Shown here: positions 49,778-60,844 of the stretch, piece after piece
How positions within the stretch are numbered: the stretch's first letter is position 1
How the letters are laid out: every line of letters begins with the position of its first letter
DNA from: Candidatus Hydrogenedentota bacterium
GTDB taxonomy: Bacteria > Hydrogenedentota > Hydrogenedentia > Hydrogenedentales > JAGMZX01
Direction of reading: 5' to 3'
Assembly (NCBI GenBank): GCA_029556545.1
Contig: JAKQEQ010000193.1
Span: forward strand, 231,449 to 295,448
Length of the DNA stretch: 64,000 nucleotides
Position numbers and translations under genes: made by a program
Notes under the pieces: model-generated
Told to the model about the DNA's origin: nothing
What the model saw: the letters and a program-made list of their open reading frames with translations, nothing else
Database searches by the model: none

Positions 49778-52700
49778 ATGAAGGGCCGTGTTTTTCTGAG
49801 TCTTATGCTGGCGGGATGGTTATCGAGCTTGATCGCCGGGGGGCAGTCCATTGACCAGGCGCGCGGGATCGATCCGCGCGTGGACTATGCCGCGTTGACG
49901 CGCTTCGGCCCCTGGGACGACCGGAACTACACGGTGACCGCCGAGGACCTGAAGTTGCTCGCTCCCAACGAGGAGGAACTCAAGAACAGCATGCCGGTCT
50001 TCTATCGCGTCGAATTGCGGCGTCGGTTTCCGCACTGGATGCGCACCGGCCCGGCCCAGTACCCCCGCGCGGCGCGGCAACTCTTCGAGATCGAGTACGG
50101 CGGCTTGATGGTGGACGGAGTGGTGCACGCGAAGCGCGCCAAGCTCAGCAGCGTCCCCGCGCCGGTCAACGCCGAGATTCGGCTCAACGAATTGCTCGGA
50201 GCCAACGAGATCACCGTCGAGATCAACCCGGTCTTCCACAACCGGGTGATCGCGGGCGCGAACAACATCCACGGGCAGGAAATGTACTGGTCGAATGACG
50301 GGGGGCTTACGTGGCACATCCAGGGGACGCTGCCGTTCACGTGCTGCGATCCGACGGTGGGCTGGTCTTCAGACGGTTTGGTGGCGTATGCGGGGTCGTT
50401 GAGCGCCGGCCTTGGCATCTACTTCTACCGTTCGACGGACTTCGGCGAGACCTGGAGCCCGGCGCTCGCGCTTACGACCTCGGGCAGCGACAAGGAATTC
50501 CTGCACGTTGATCTGTCCCCGACCTCGCCGTATCGGGACTACGTCTATCTGACGTGGCACGACGGCAACTATATGCAGTTTGCCCGGTCCCGGGACAAGG
50601 GCCTCACGTTTGACCCCATTCACGAATTTGAATTCGCGCCGCGCGGCATCGGCAGCGACATTACCACCGATCCCGACGGAAATATTTGCTATTTCTACGG
50701 CGCGTTCTCGCCGCAACAGTCGGTCATGATGCTCAAGTCGACGGATGGCGGCGACACGTGGGCGTCCGCGTCGGTTGTGGCCAATACATACGGCAACTTC
50801 GACTGGCCCATTCCGTCCATGGAAACCCGCAACGCCTGGGTTTACGCCGCCGCGGACGCGGACTGCTCGGGCGGCCCGTACCACGGCACGGTCTACTGCT
50901 CGTGGACCGACACCACCGCGCCGGAGTCGACTGACCCCGCACAAAATCACACGCAAGTGCATGTCGCGTACTCGCGCGACGACGGCGGCAGTTGGGAGTT
51001 CTCGATACCGCATCCCACCGACGACGCCTTGACGGTGGACCGATTCAACCAGTGGCTGACGGTGGACCCGGACGGGGTGGTCCACGTGGTCTATTACGAC
51101 ACGCGGCACTCGGTCAACCGCACGGGCGTCGACATGTATTACACCTTCTCGATGGACGGCGGCGCGACCTGGAACGAGCCGCAGCGGGTGTCGTCGGTAA
51201 CGTCTTCCAACTTGAGCGACGAGCAGGAATGGGGCGACTACAACGGCATCGCCGTAATGTACGAGAAAATTATCCCCGCGTGGACCGACAACCGCGAGGG
51301 CCCGCCCGACCATAAGGACGTGTACGTCGCGGACATGCTTAATGTTACGTCGGAGCCCGGGTTCCTGCTCGCCGCGAATAATCTCGCGCAAACCGTGTGC
51401 GTGCCGGGCGACCTCGACGATATCACCATTGACGTGACGCCGATTTTCGAGTTTGCGAACCCGGTCACGTTTGCCGTCGAAGGCCTGCCCGCCGACGCCA
51501 CGGCGGGATTCTCGGTCAACCCCGTCACGCCCCCGGGCCAGACCGTGTTGTCCGTCGCGTTCGGGGCGAGCGTGCCCGCTGGACCGTATATGATCGATAT
51601 TACGGGCACGGCGCTCGAAGCACGCGACCGCGCCGTGACGCTGCACGTATTGGCGCAGGACGGGCCCGTGGGGCCGCCCGAGTTGTTGCTCCCCGCGGAC
51701 GGCGAACCGAACGCGGGCAGTCCCGACGTGACGCTGACATGGCGCACGGTCGAGGGCGCGGTCGCGTATCGTGCTCAGGTGAGCGCGTCCATCGGTTTCG
51801 CCGTGTTGTTGTTCGACGAGGAGGTGACGGACACAGCGTTCACCGCGACGGGTCTGGTCGAGGACCAGACCTACTACTGGCGTGTGGCGTCCATCAGCAG
51901 TTGCGCGGAGGGCGCGTTCAGCGGGCCCTACTCGTTCGTCGCGCACACCGTCCCGGGGCAGGGCGGCGACGTGTGCATTGCCGCGCCCGCGTTGTTCGAG
52001 AATGTGACGCTGAACGGGACGACGGTCGGGGCCACCGGGACGGATATCACGTCCTGCGCCACGGGAGACAGCATGGACGTGTGGTTCTCGTACACGCCGC
52101 CCGAGGACGGCGTCGCGACCATCAGCCTGTGCGGCAGCGCCTATGACACCACGCTCGCGGTCTTCGACGAATGCAACGGCACGGAACTGGCCTGCAACGA
52201 CGACTCGTGTGGCCTGGCGTCGGTGGTTATTCTCGCGGTCGTCGTCGGCGAGGACTACCTGGTGCGGATTTCGGGCTGGAACGGCGCGACCGGGGACTAC
52301 ACGCTGATCGTTACGAGGACCACCGGCGGCGAAGGGGAAGGTGAAGGCGAAGGCGAAGGGGAGACGCCGTGCGTGGATAATGTGGCGGCGGACGGCGGCT
52401 TCGAGGCGGGCGCGTTCGCCGGGGTATGGACCGAGTCTTCGACAAACTTCGGCACACCGCTCTGCACGGTGGACGACTGCGGAACCGGCAACGGTTCGGG
52501 GCCGCACGACGGCGCATGGTGGGCCTGGTTTGGCGGTATCTCCTCCGCCAATGAGGACGGATACGTAGAGCAGGTTGTGACGCTGCCGGAGGCGGCGGAC
52601 GCGACGCTTTCGTTCTTCCTTGAAATACCCGGCGCGACTACGACGGGATACGTGCGTGCGCTGATGGATGGGAACATCCTCTTCCAGGCGACCCACACGG

Positions 52701-54094
52701 ACCAGTCCTTCTATGTGCCGTATACGCAGGTGATTCTCGATGTTTCGGCCTATGCCGACGGCGCAAGCCACACACTGCGTATTGAAGGCGGCTCTGTGGC
52801 GGGCGGGACCTTCAACGCATTCGTGGATGACGTGTGTCTATCGGTTGGCGGCGGCTCTGAGGGTGAAGGCGAGGGCGAAGGCGAAGGCGAAGGCGAGGGC
52901 GAAGGCGAAGGCGAAGGCGAAGGCGAAGGCGAAGGCGAAGGCGAAGGAGAAGGAGAAGGAGAAGGCGAAGGAGAAGGAGAAGGAGAAGGCGAAGGAGAAG
53001 GCGAAGGCGAAGGCGAAGGAGAAGGAGAAGGAGAAGGAGAAGGAGAAGGCGAAGGCGAAGGAGAAGGAGAAGGAGAGGGAGAGCCGATTCTTCCGGTGGA
53101 TTGTACGGGTGCAACCTTCACGGACAACGTGGGCGGTGATGCCGGCGTGTCCATTGCGATGGCGTATCTGGACCCGGCGGTGGGCGGCGCCGGCGGTTCG
53201 CTGACATTCTCGTTCAGCGCGCCGGAGACGGTGGGGCGGATCGTCGTGCTCGGAAGCGACGGCTACTTTGGCGTGGTAATGGACCCCGGACCCACGGCGA
53301 CGCTGGCTACTTCGACGTCCGCCGACGGTTCTCCGGCTGCCACCGTGGACAGCATCACGTACTCCGTAACTTATGAGGTCGAGATGCCGCCGGGGTCGGG
53401 GCAGTACGTGGCGGGCAACGAATGCGTGCTTGTCGCGACGTGGGCCCCGCCGTCGTGCCAGATTACCCTTGATTCCGCCACGCCGACGCCGGGCGAGGAG
53501 CTGGACTTGAATGTTGCGCTGACGAACGCGCGGTACGCCGTCGATAACAACCAGTTCGCGCTGCTGGCGTCCGATGCTGCGGGCTGGGGGGGCGACGTGC
53601 CCCTGCGCGCGGATTTGCCCGGTCTTTCCGTTGACGGCGCGACGGTCCGCTTTGCCCCCGCATATACCATCGCGACATGGAGCGCCGCCCAATTCAACGG
53701 GCTATATACGGTTTCCGTCGTGGGGCCGGGCGTGGACCGTTCGAGCGAGTGCGGCAAGCGCATCGGCGAGCCGATTAGCGGCGTGCATACGGCGGACCAG
53801 AACGAGAACGGACGCGTCGACCTGACGGAACTGCTGCGGGTGATCCAGTTCTACAATTCGGGCGGCTTCCAATGCGCGGACGCGCCCGGGAGCACGGAGG
53901 ACGGCTACGAGCCGGGTCCGGGGCCGAATCATGCGTGCCCGCCCCACGATTGCGACTACCATCCCTCCGGGCCGGATTGGCAGATAAACCTAACCGAGTT
54001 GCTACGGCTGATCCAGTTCTACAACAGCAATGGCTATCATTATTGTCCCGACGCGGGCACGGAGGACGGGTACTGCCCGGGACCCGCGAAGTGA
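49778..54094 (+). CDS. Exported BNR/sialidase-fold protein with EGEGEG linkers and C-terminal dockerin pair
   Basis: 1,438 aa from the ATG at 49778 (AAAGGA 8 nt upstream; the ATG two codons earlier is too close). Signal peptide about 1-24. Residues about 150-520 contain Asp-box/BNR repeats (SNDGGLTWHIQG, STDFGETWSPA, STDGGDTWASA, SRDDGGSWEF, SMDGGATWNEP) that form a beta-propeller of sialidase type; the Arg triad is not obvious. Then an FN3-like domain (630-725), a pre-peptidase-C-like domain (730-848), a short linker, a MAM-like domain (868-1024), a long EGEGEG linker (1027-1102), a beta domain, and at about 1336-1438 two dockerin-like copies (NGRVDLTELLRVIQFYNS; INLTELLRLIQFYNS). The dockerins suggest docking to a cohesin such as those at 3273 and 29546. 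Surface or secreted role, substrate unknown. Confidence 0.87.
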   Translation: MKGRVFLSLMLAGWLSSLIAGGQSIDQARGIDPRVDYAALTRFGPWDDRNYTVTAEDLKLLAPNEEELKNSMPVFYRVELRRRFPHWMRTGPAQYPRAARQLFEIEYGGLMVDGVVHAKRAKLSSVPAPVNAEIRLNELLGANEITVEINPVFHNRVIAGANNIHGQEMYWSNDGGLTWHIQGTLPFTCCDPTVGWSSDGLVAYAGSLSAGLGIYFYRSTDFGETWSPALALTTSGSDKEFLHVDLSPTSPYRDYVYLTWHDGNYMQFARSRDKGLTFDPIHEFEFAPRGIGSDITTDPDGNICYFYGAFSPQQSVMMLKSTDGGDTWASASVVANTYGNFDWPIPSMETRNAWVYAAADADCSGGPYHGTVYCSWTDTTAPESTDPAQNHTQVHVAYSRDDGGSWEFSIPHPTDDALTVDRFNQWLTVDPDGVVHVVYYDTRHSVNRTGVDMYYTFSMDGGATWNEPQRVSSVTSSNLSDEQEWGDYNGIAVMYEKIIPAWTDNREGPPDHKDVYVADMLNVTSEPGFLLAANNLAQTVCVPGDLDDITIDVTPIFEFANPVTFAVEGLPADATAGFSVNPVTPPGQTVLSVAFGASVPAGPYMIDITGTALEARDRAVTLHVLAQDGPVGPPELLLPADGEPNAGSPDVTLTWRTVEGAVAYRAQVSASIGFAVLLFDEEVTDTAFTATGLVEDQTYYWRVASISSCAEGAFSGPYSFVAHTVPGQGGDVCIAAPALFENVTLNGTTVGATGTDITSCATGDSMDVWFSYTPPEDGVATISLCGSAYDTTLAVFDECNGTELACNDDSCGLASVVILAVVVGEDYLVRISGWNGATGDYTLIVTRTTGGEGEGEGEGEGETPCVDNVAADGGFEAGAFAGVWTESSTNFGTPLCTVDDCGTGNGSGPHDGAWWAWFGGISSANEDGYVEQVVTLPEAADATLSFFLEIPGATTTGYVRALMDGNILFQATHTDQSFYVPYTQVILDVSAYADGASHTLRIEGGSVAGGTFNAFVDDVCLSVGGGSEGEGEGEGEGEGEGEGEGEGEGEGEGEGEGEGEGEGEGEGEGEGEGEGEGEGEGEGEGEGEGEGEGEGEGEGEGEPILPVDCTGATFTDNVGGDAGVSIAMAYLDPAVGGAGGSLTFSFSAPETVGRIVVLGSDGYFGVVMDPGPTATLATSTSADGSPAATVDSITYSVTYEVEMPPGSGQYVAGNECVLVATWAPPSCQITLDSATPTPGEELDLNVALTNARYAVDNNQFALLASDAAGWGGDVPLRADLPGLSVDGATVRFAPAYTIATWSAAQFNGLYTVSVVGPGVDRSSECGKRIGEPISGVHTADQNENGRVDLTELLRVIQFYNSGGFQCADAPGSTEDGYEPGPGPNHACPPHDCDYHPSGPDWQINLTELLRLIQFYNSNGYHYCPDAGTEDGYCPGPAK
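52330..52362 (+). repeat. Short Glu-Gly linker tract
   Basis: GGGGAAGGTGAAGGCGAA and neighbouring hexamers encode about five Glu-Gly units just before the MAM-like domain. Confidence 0.85.
52859..53083 (+). repeat. Long Glu-Gly linker tract with GGCGAA and GGAGAA sub-blocks
   Basis: About 37 hexamers encode uninterrupted Glu-Gly. The first half is almost all GGCGAA. The second half has runs of GGAGAA broken by GGCGAA. The patchy pattern looks like local duplication of sub-blocks by slippage. Confidence 0.95.
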
Positions 54095-54170
54095 CGCTGG
54101 AATAACGGAGAAGTCGCGCGGGGGGAGACAGGAGTGTGTCACCGGCATTGCCGTTACGGGAGGAAGGTGC

Positions 54171-54773
54171 GTGGAAGTTGTGCTACTACCGCACGAAAAC
54201 TACGCGGACGTGGCGGCGTTGATTGCACGTGCGTTTCGCGATGACCCCCTGACGTGTTTCATGCTCCCGGACCCGGCGACGCGCAGGTGGTCCATGGAAT
54301 GGATTCACACGCGCTGGTTCCGCGTCGTCGGCGCGCTGGGCGGCACGTTTACGACGCAAGGCGGTGGAGGCGTGGCAGTCTGGTGGCCGCCGGGCGGCCG
54401 CGACCGGATTACGCTGTGGCGCATCGCGCGTGCGGGGTTACTCTGGACCCCGTTGCGCGTCGGATGGGCCTATACCCAGCGGATGCGCGAGGCGTATGCC
54501 GACGTCGAACGTCACGCGGAGGCCTTCCGCGCGCCCCACTGGTATCTGGATATCCTCGCTGTGGACCCGGCATCCCAAGGCCGCGGCCTGGGCGGCGCGC
54601 TCATCCGCCACGTGACCGAACGCGCCGATCGCGACCGCCTGCCCTGCTACGTGGTCACGCACAACCTCCGCAACGTGCCGTATTACGAGCGTTTCGGGTT
54701 TCGCTTGCTTCGCCAGACGGACCTCGCGCCGGGGCTGCGCACGTCTTCCCTCGAACGCGAGCCGGCGCGCTGA
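54171..54773 (+). CDS. GNAT family acetyltransferase
   Basis: 200 aa from a GTG at 54171, chosen for GGAGGAAGG just upstream. The frame is open further upstream but only as a shadow of the previous gene. The core acetyl-CoA motif is YLDILAVDPASQGRGLGGAL (about residues 125-144), followed by NVPYYERFGFRLL, the typical C-terminal strand-helix. The N-terminal half (LPHENYADVAALIARAFRDD; YAYTQRM-like helix) matches GCN5-type acetyltransferases with a long alpha2 insertion. The acceptor is unknown. It follows the dockerin gene by 76 nt and is convergent with the pseudopilin gene. Confidence 0.9.
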   Translation: MEVVLLPHENYADVAALIARAFRDDPLTCFMLPDPATRRWSMEWIHTRWFRVVGALGGTFTTQGGGGVAVWWPPGGRDRITLWRIARAGLLWTPLRVGWAYTQRMREAYADVERHAEAFRAPHWYLDILAVDPASQGRGLGGALIRHVTERADRDRLPCYVVTHNLRNVPYYERFGFRLLRQTDLAPGLRTSSLEREPAR

Positions 54774-54794
54774 GTCCCAAGGCGGACGGACGCC

Positions 54795-55652
54795 TCAGAA
54801 CAGGTGCGACAGCAGCATGCCCAGCGTGTCCGCCGGAAATTCGCTCGGCCAGCGCAGATACCGGACGTGACCGTCGAGATACAAGCAGTTGCCGCCGCCC
54901 GGCACGTGGTTGAAGGTGCTGGCCTTGCCGTAGACGGCAATCTCGTCCCACATGACGGGGATTTCGCTGGCGGCCTGCGCGCTTGCGGCGGGATTGTTGA
55001 TATCGGTTACGAAAAACCGTTCGATGCCCACGCGCAGCCGGGGTATCGGCCCGAGATCATTCATCTTGTCCTCGATCGTGTACGTGCCGTTGATGAGTTT
55101 GTCCGCCGCCGCCGCGACGAGTTCCGGGTTCAACCACGCCAGGATGGCGCCAATATTGCTTATATCGACCGACGCGGGGTCCGCCGGCACGACGGCGCCG
55201 GGCTTCACCACCGCGTGGCGGCAGAACGCCCAGCCCAAGTAGTAGTAGCTGCCCCGTGCGAGCCGGCAGGGCTCGACCGGCTTGCTCAGGTCGTTGTCCC
55301 GGTGGAAGGCCTTGCGCACCTCCGCGTTATCGCTGTCCGACGGGCAGACGCAGACGTTGACGTCCGTCAGGTATTCCGGATAGACCATCGGGCCGTCGAA
55401 CGTGCAATCGCCCGCAAGATTCCCGCTGTAGTCGTAGAGCTTCATCGGCGGAAAACGCTCGCCGGGATCCTCGTTCGCGTACATGTGGAAGACGAGCCCC
55501 ATTTCCTTGAGATTGTTCTGGCAACTGGCCCGCCGGGCCGATTCCCGCGCCCGCGACAGCGCCGGCAGCAGGATCGCCGCCAGGATGCCGATGATCGCGA
55601 TTACCACAAGCAATTCGATGAGTGTGAATCCGGATGCCTTGCGCTTAATCAT
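54795..55652 (-). CDS. DUF1559-type type II pseudopilin (prepilin-like protein)
   Basis: 285 aa from the ATG at 55652 (GGAGGAA 6 nt upstream). The N-terminus [20 protein letters not shown] is a classical type IV prepilin leader with cleavage after Gly8 and Glu at +5 (FTLIE). Then come a hydrophobic spine and [20 protein letters not shown]. The C-terminal region ends with [19 protein letters not shown], the H-x9-DGH signature of the DUF1559 family abundant in planctomycetes and relatives. Members are thought to be pseudopilins or substrates of type II-like systems. The two secretins at 38557-40772 could belong to the same machinery. Single gene with its own promoter. Confidence 0.93.
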   Translation of the reverse strand: MIKRKASGFTLIELLVVIAIIGILAAILLPALSRARESARRASCQNNLKEMGLVFHMYANEDPGERFPPMKLYDYSGNLAGDCTFDGPMVYPEYLTDVNVCVCPSDSDNAEVRKAFHRDNDLSKPVEPCRLARGSYYYLGWAFCRHAVVKPGAVVPADPASVDISNIGAILAWLNPELVAAAADKLINGTYTIEDKMNDLGPIPRLRVGIERFFVTDINNPAASAQAASEIPVMWDEIAVYGKASTFNHVPGGGNCLYLDGHVRYLRWPSEFPADTLGMLLSHLF

Positions 55653-55695
55653 GACTGGTTCCTCCGTGCACGACTTACTAATGCGTGCCGCCGGT

Positions 55696-55723
55696 ACTAT
55701 ACTACAGTTCCGGAAAATCACAA
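55696..55723 (-). promoter_or_regulatory. Promoter of the pseudopilin gene
   Basis: On the minus strand TTGTGA (55723-55718), a 16-nt spacer and TATAGT (55701-55696), about 44 nt before the start codon. Good boxes in a locally AT-rich stretch. Confidence 0.5.
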
Positions 55724-55853
55724 TCATCGCAAAATCGGCGCGGTCGCGTCGGGGCAGGTACGCGGCGGCGTGCTTTCGGCCAATGTGCAGTCACGCTGCA
55801 TCTTGGCCGAGTCCTTGTTCGGAGTCCGAAAGGAACAAAGGGCTGCTACTGTC

Positions 55854-57032
55854 TTATCCGCGCGCGAGCACCGCCACCGCGCGATCGAGTTCCTCTTCCT
55901 TGTTGTAGCAGTGGGGCGAGAAGCGCAGGTACGCCTCGCCGCGGCGGTTGCGGCGCAGGGACACGACGATCCGCTCCGCCAGTAGCCGCTCGTAGACGGC
56001 GTCCATGTCGTGCTTCGGATGCCGCAGCGAGATGATGGCCGTGCGGTGCGCATCCGACGCGGCGGGGGACAGGTCCCATTCTTCGAGGTAAAGCCGGAAC
56101 CCAAGGGGCCGGACCCGTTCGAGCAGATAGCGGCGCAAATCGAGCAGCCGTGCGGCGATGGCGTCGATGCCGAAACCTTTGAGTAGTTCGAGCGACGCGG
56201 CCATGCCGAAGATGCCCGGCAGGTTGAGCGCGCCCGTCTCATAGCGGCGACCGCCGGTGTGGTAGCGCAGTACGTCCTGCGCGACGTAATCCGGCGACTG
56301 CACGTTCCACGAACCGAGCAGCGGCGGCGGCAGCGCATCTTGCCGTTCCCGCTTCACGAAGAAGACGCCCGCGCCGATGGGGCCGAGCATCCACTTGTGC
56401 GAATCCGCGCTCATGAAATCCACGTGCTTCACCGACAGCGGAAACGCGCCCAGCGTCTGGATGCCGTCCAGGCAGAACAACACGCCCCGCTCGCCCAGCC
56501 GCCGGCCGATATCGTCCACATCGATGCGGTAGCCGCTCATGAAATGACACGACGCGAGCGCCACCAGCCGCGTCCGCGCGGTCAGCGCCGCCTCGACCAC
56601 ATCCCACGTAATCACCCCCGGTTGATCCGGCGCGAGCGCCACGGGTCGCACGCCCCGCGGCGACAGCGCCGCCCATGGATACACGTTCGCCGGGTAATCC
56701 TCCCCGTAGTAGACCACCTCGTCCCCTGGCCGCCAATCGAGCCCCTGCGCCACGATGTTCAGCCCCAGTGAAGTCGGTCCGATGAGCGAAATTTCCTCCG
56801 GCGCCGCGCCGATCAACCGCGCCGTCAACTCCCGAGCCCGCCGGTCCACCGCCCAGGCCCGGTCATTCTCCTGGCAATCCCGCGAACCGAGCCGCCCGAA
56901 CTCCGCCAGCGCATCCGCCGCCGCGCGCGGCAACGGCGACACCCCGGCGTTCGCGAAATACGCCCGTGTCTCCGCCACGGGGAACTCCCGCCGGCGCACC
57001 GCTTCATTTCGAACTATCTCATCCAGTGTCAT
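55854..57032 (-). CDS. Class-V aminotransferase / cysteine-desulfurase-fold PLP enzyme
   Basis: 392 aa from the ATG at 57032 (MTLDEIVRNEAVRRREFPV); the longer open frame upstream is not protein-like and no ribosome binding site is seen. Characteristic parts: TRAYFANAGVSPLPRAAADA (N-terminal substrate loop), IGPTSLGLNIVAQGL, VALASCHFMSGYRIDVDDIG, LFCLDGIQTLGAFPL, and SADSHKWMLGPIG, whose Lys (about residue 217) should bind PLP. The C-terminus has RFSPHCYNKEEELDRAV. Related enzymes include cysteine desulfurases, kynureninases and isopenicillin-N epimerases. The mobile Cys loop of a true IscS/SufS is not evident, so the substrate is open. A single gene upstream of the pseudopilin. Confidence 0.88.
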   Translation of the reverse strand: MTLDEIVRNEAVRRREFPVAETRAYFANAGVSPLPRAAADALAEFGRLGSRDCQENDRAWAVDRRARELTARLIGAAPEEISLIGPTSLGLNIVAQGLDWRPGDEVVYYGEDYPANVYPWAALSPRGVRPVALAPDQPGVITWDVVEAALTARTRLVALASCHFMSGYRIDVDDIGRRLGERGVLFCLDGIQTLGAFPLSVKHVDFMSADSHKWMLGPIGAGVFFVKRERQDALPPPLLGSWNVQSPDYVAQDVLRYHTGGRRYETGALNLPGIFGMAASLELLKGFGIDAIAARLLDLRRYLLERVRPLGFRLYLEEWDLSPAASDAHRTAIISLRHPKHDMDAVYERLLAERIVVSLRRNRRGEAYLRFSPHCYNKEEELDRAVAVLARG

Positions 57033-57164
57033 GGCGCGGCAGTGTACCGAATCAACGCCGGGAAGTAAACCCGACGCCGGACTTACCCTGCCCCTTCGGG
57101 AGTGCGGATTCGGGTGCGAGACGCTGAGGAACCCGAAATCCGACGCCCGAGACCTGATTCTCGT

Positions 57165-57194
57165 TTGCGCGCTTTGACGCCACGGTGCTATCAT
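57165..57194 (+). promoter_or_regulatory. Promoter of the recO-lepA-lepB operon
   Basis: TTGCGC (57165-57170), an 18-nt spacer and TATCAT (57189-57194), with TGC directly before the -10 (extended -10). The start near 57201 gives a leader of about 58 nt before the GTG at 57259. Confidence 0.5.
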
Positions 57195-57258
57195 ACCGGC
57201 GGTTTAGCTCGCCCAGTTCCAGGTTGTCCGCCCCCCAATTCGAGTTCCGGAGGTCGCC

Positions 57259-57987
57259 GTGCCGCAAGAGCGAACGGAAGCGGTGGTGTTGCGTGGGGTT
57301 GACTTCAGCGAGTCGAGCCGGATCGTGACGTTCCTGACGCCGGACCGGGGGCGGGTGGCGTGTCTCGCGAAGGGCGCGCGCCGCAAGAACTGCCCGTATG
57401 CGGCGGCGCTGGACACGTTTAACCGCGTCGAACTGGTGTACTACTGGAAAGACGGGCGGAACGTGCAGACGTTGGGCGAGGCGGCGCTGCTGGATGCCTA
57501 TCCCGGAATCAAGGGCGATCTCGAAAAGAGCGTGTACGCCGCGTTCGCGCTGGAGTTGGCCGGGAAGGTCGCCCACGAGAACGAGCCGTCGCAGGGGCTG
57601 TACGCGGCGCTGGTGAGCGGCCTCGAGAACATGGCGGCGTGGACGGGCGACGCGCGGACGCATGTGTGCTGGCAGGTGTTGCGGCTCTTGCGCGAAGCCG
57701 GGTTTGAACCGGTCCTGGACCGATGTGTGCGAACCGGCGCGGCGGTGTCCGAGACGCCGGGGTTCTCGTATGACGGCGGCGTCCTTGCGCCGGGCCAGCA
57801 GGCGGACCGTCGCCTCTCGGCGGGTGCCTATCTGGCGCTGCGCGGTCTGAATGGCGCGCGCGACGCGTGCCCGCGGGTCCCGACGCCGCCGGAAACGTTT
57901 GCATTACTCCGCCTTTACGCGGCGCGACAGTTGGATACGGAGTTCCGCAGCGCGCGGGTCATAGAGGAAATGTTCGGAAAACAGTAG
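57259..57987 (+). CDS. recO: DNA repair protein RecO
   Basis: 242 aa from a GTG at 57259, with GGAGG 5 nt upstream. The N-terminal OB fold reads TEAVVLRGVDFSESSRIVTF and DRGRVACLAKGARRKNC, typical of RecO. The helical C-terminal part follows. The CxxC zinc site found in many homologues is not complete: only DRCVRTGAAV is visible, so this may be a zinc-less version. RecO loads RecA on gaps together with RecR and anneals ssDNA. First gene of an operon; lepA starts 12 nt downstream. Confidence 0.88.
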   Translation: MPQERTEAVVLRGVDFSESSRIVTFLTPDRGRVACLAKGARRKNCPYAAALDTFNRVELVYYWKDGRNVQTLGEAALLDAYPGIKGDLEKSVYAAFALELAGKVAHENEPSQGLYAALVSGLENMAAWTGDARTHVCWQVLRLLREAGFEPVLDRCVRTGAAVSETPGFSYDGGVLAPGQQADRRLSAGAYLALRGLNGARDACPRVPTPPETFALLRLYAARQLDTEFRSARVIEEMFGKQ

Positions 57988-57999
57988 CCCTGAACTTCG

Positions 58000-59822
<1,823 letters not shown>

Positions 59823-59823
<1 letters not shown>

Positions 59824-60716
59824 TGTCCGACCAGCACGAGGCAGCCCCGACGCGGCGGCCCCTCTGGATGCGGTTGTTGCAGTCATTCACCGGGCCCTGG
59901 ACGCGCCGCAACCTGCTTGGCTGGCTGGCGGTATTCGGGCTGTTTCTCTTCCTCAAGGGCTGCGTCATCGACCAGTTTACGGTGCCCACCGGGTCGATGG
60001 AGCCGACCATTCACGGCGACCCGAACTTCTTTCGCGGCGACCGCGTGCTTGTAAACAAATGGCTGTACGGTCTGCGCATCCCGTTCACGACGCGGTGGCT
60101 GTGCCACTGGGGCGCGCCGAAACGCTGGGACATCGTCGTGTTTCGCCACCCGGACCCGACGAGCCCGCACAGGCATCTCATCAAACGCGTGGTGGCGCTG
60201 CCCGGCGAGCGGGTCGTGCTGCACCACGGGCGGGTAACGATAGACGGCGAAGAACTCCCGCTGCCGCCGGAACTGCCGCCGGACACCTACTACGTCAACA
60301 ACGTGGACATGCAGGCCATGATCGTCCGCTGGGAGGACTCGATCGAGCAGCGCGCGTTCCTGAGCATGGTCCAGAGCGAATACCCCATGCGTTACGGCGT
60401 CGAACCCGCGCCCGGCGTCGCGCCCGCGGACGAGTACTGCGTCGTGCCGGACAACTGCTATTACGTTCTCGGCGACAACAGCGTGAGCGCGGGCCAATTC
60501 AGCGTGGACAGCCGCGTGTGGGGTTGGGTCCCGCGTGAGAACCTGCTTGGCCGCGCGTTCTCTGTCTGGTGGCCCTGGGAGCGCCGCCGCGATTTCACGG
60601 GATTCTCAAAGACCTGGTGGGGCGCCGCGCTGCTCTACGGCATCCCCGGGTGCATCGTGCTGTACGAAGTGGTACAGAGATGGAGGCGCAGGCGTTCACG
60701 TCAGCGTGCCGAATAG
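59823..60716 (+). CDS. lepB: Signal peptidase I
   Basis: 297 aa from a GTG at 59823 that shares its first base with the lepA stop; GAGGAG lies about 13 nt upstream. Residues about 25-42 form the N-terminal membrane anchor (NLLGWLAVFGLFLFLKGC). Catalytic Ser in QFTVPTGSMEPTI (about residue 58) and Lys in HLIKRVVALPGERV (about 120) are in the right order, and the GDNSVSA motif follows at about 219. A second hydrophobic stretch near the C-terminus (WGAALLYGIPGCIVLYEVV) precedes an Arg-rich tail, less common in the family. It removes Sec signal peptides, and this window encodes many of its likely clients. lepA-lepB is a conserved pairing. Confidence 0.96.
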
Positions 60717-60844
60717 GGTTACTGCCTCCCTCCCCCGAGTGAGAGGATTAGTCCGTCGAGGGCGCAAAAATTCGAACGGATCACCATACGTAGCGGGTGG
60801 TTGGTACGGTGGCGCGGTCGGGAGGCCGGCCGCAACAAGCGTGC

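Noticed and set aside
60717..60844. tRNA or attachment site at the edge of the foreign-looking gene
   Set aside because: No cloverleaf or matching direct repeat could be recognised in the gap after lepB.
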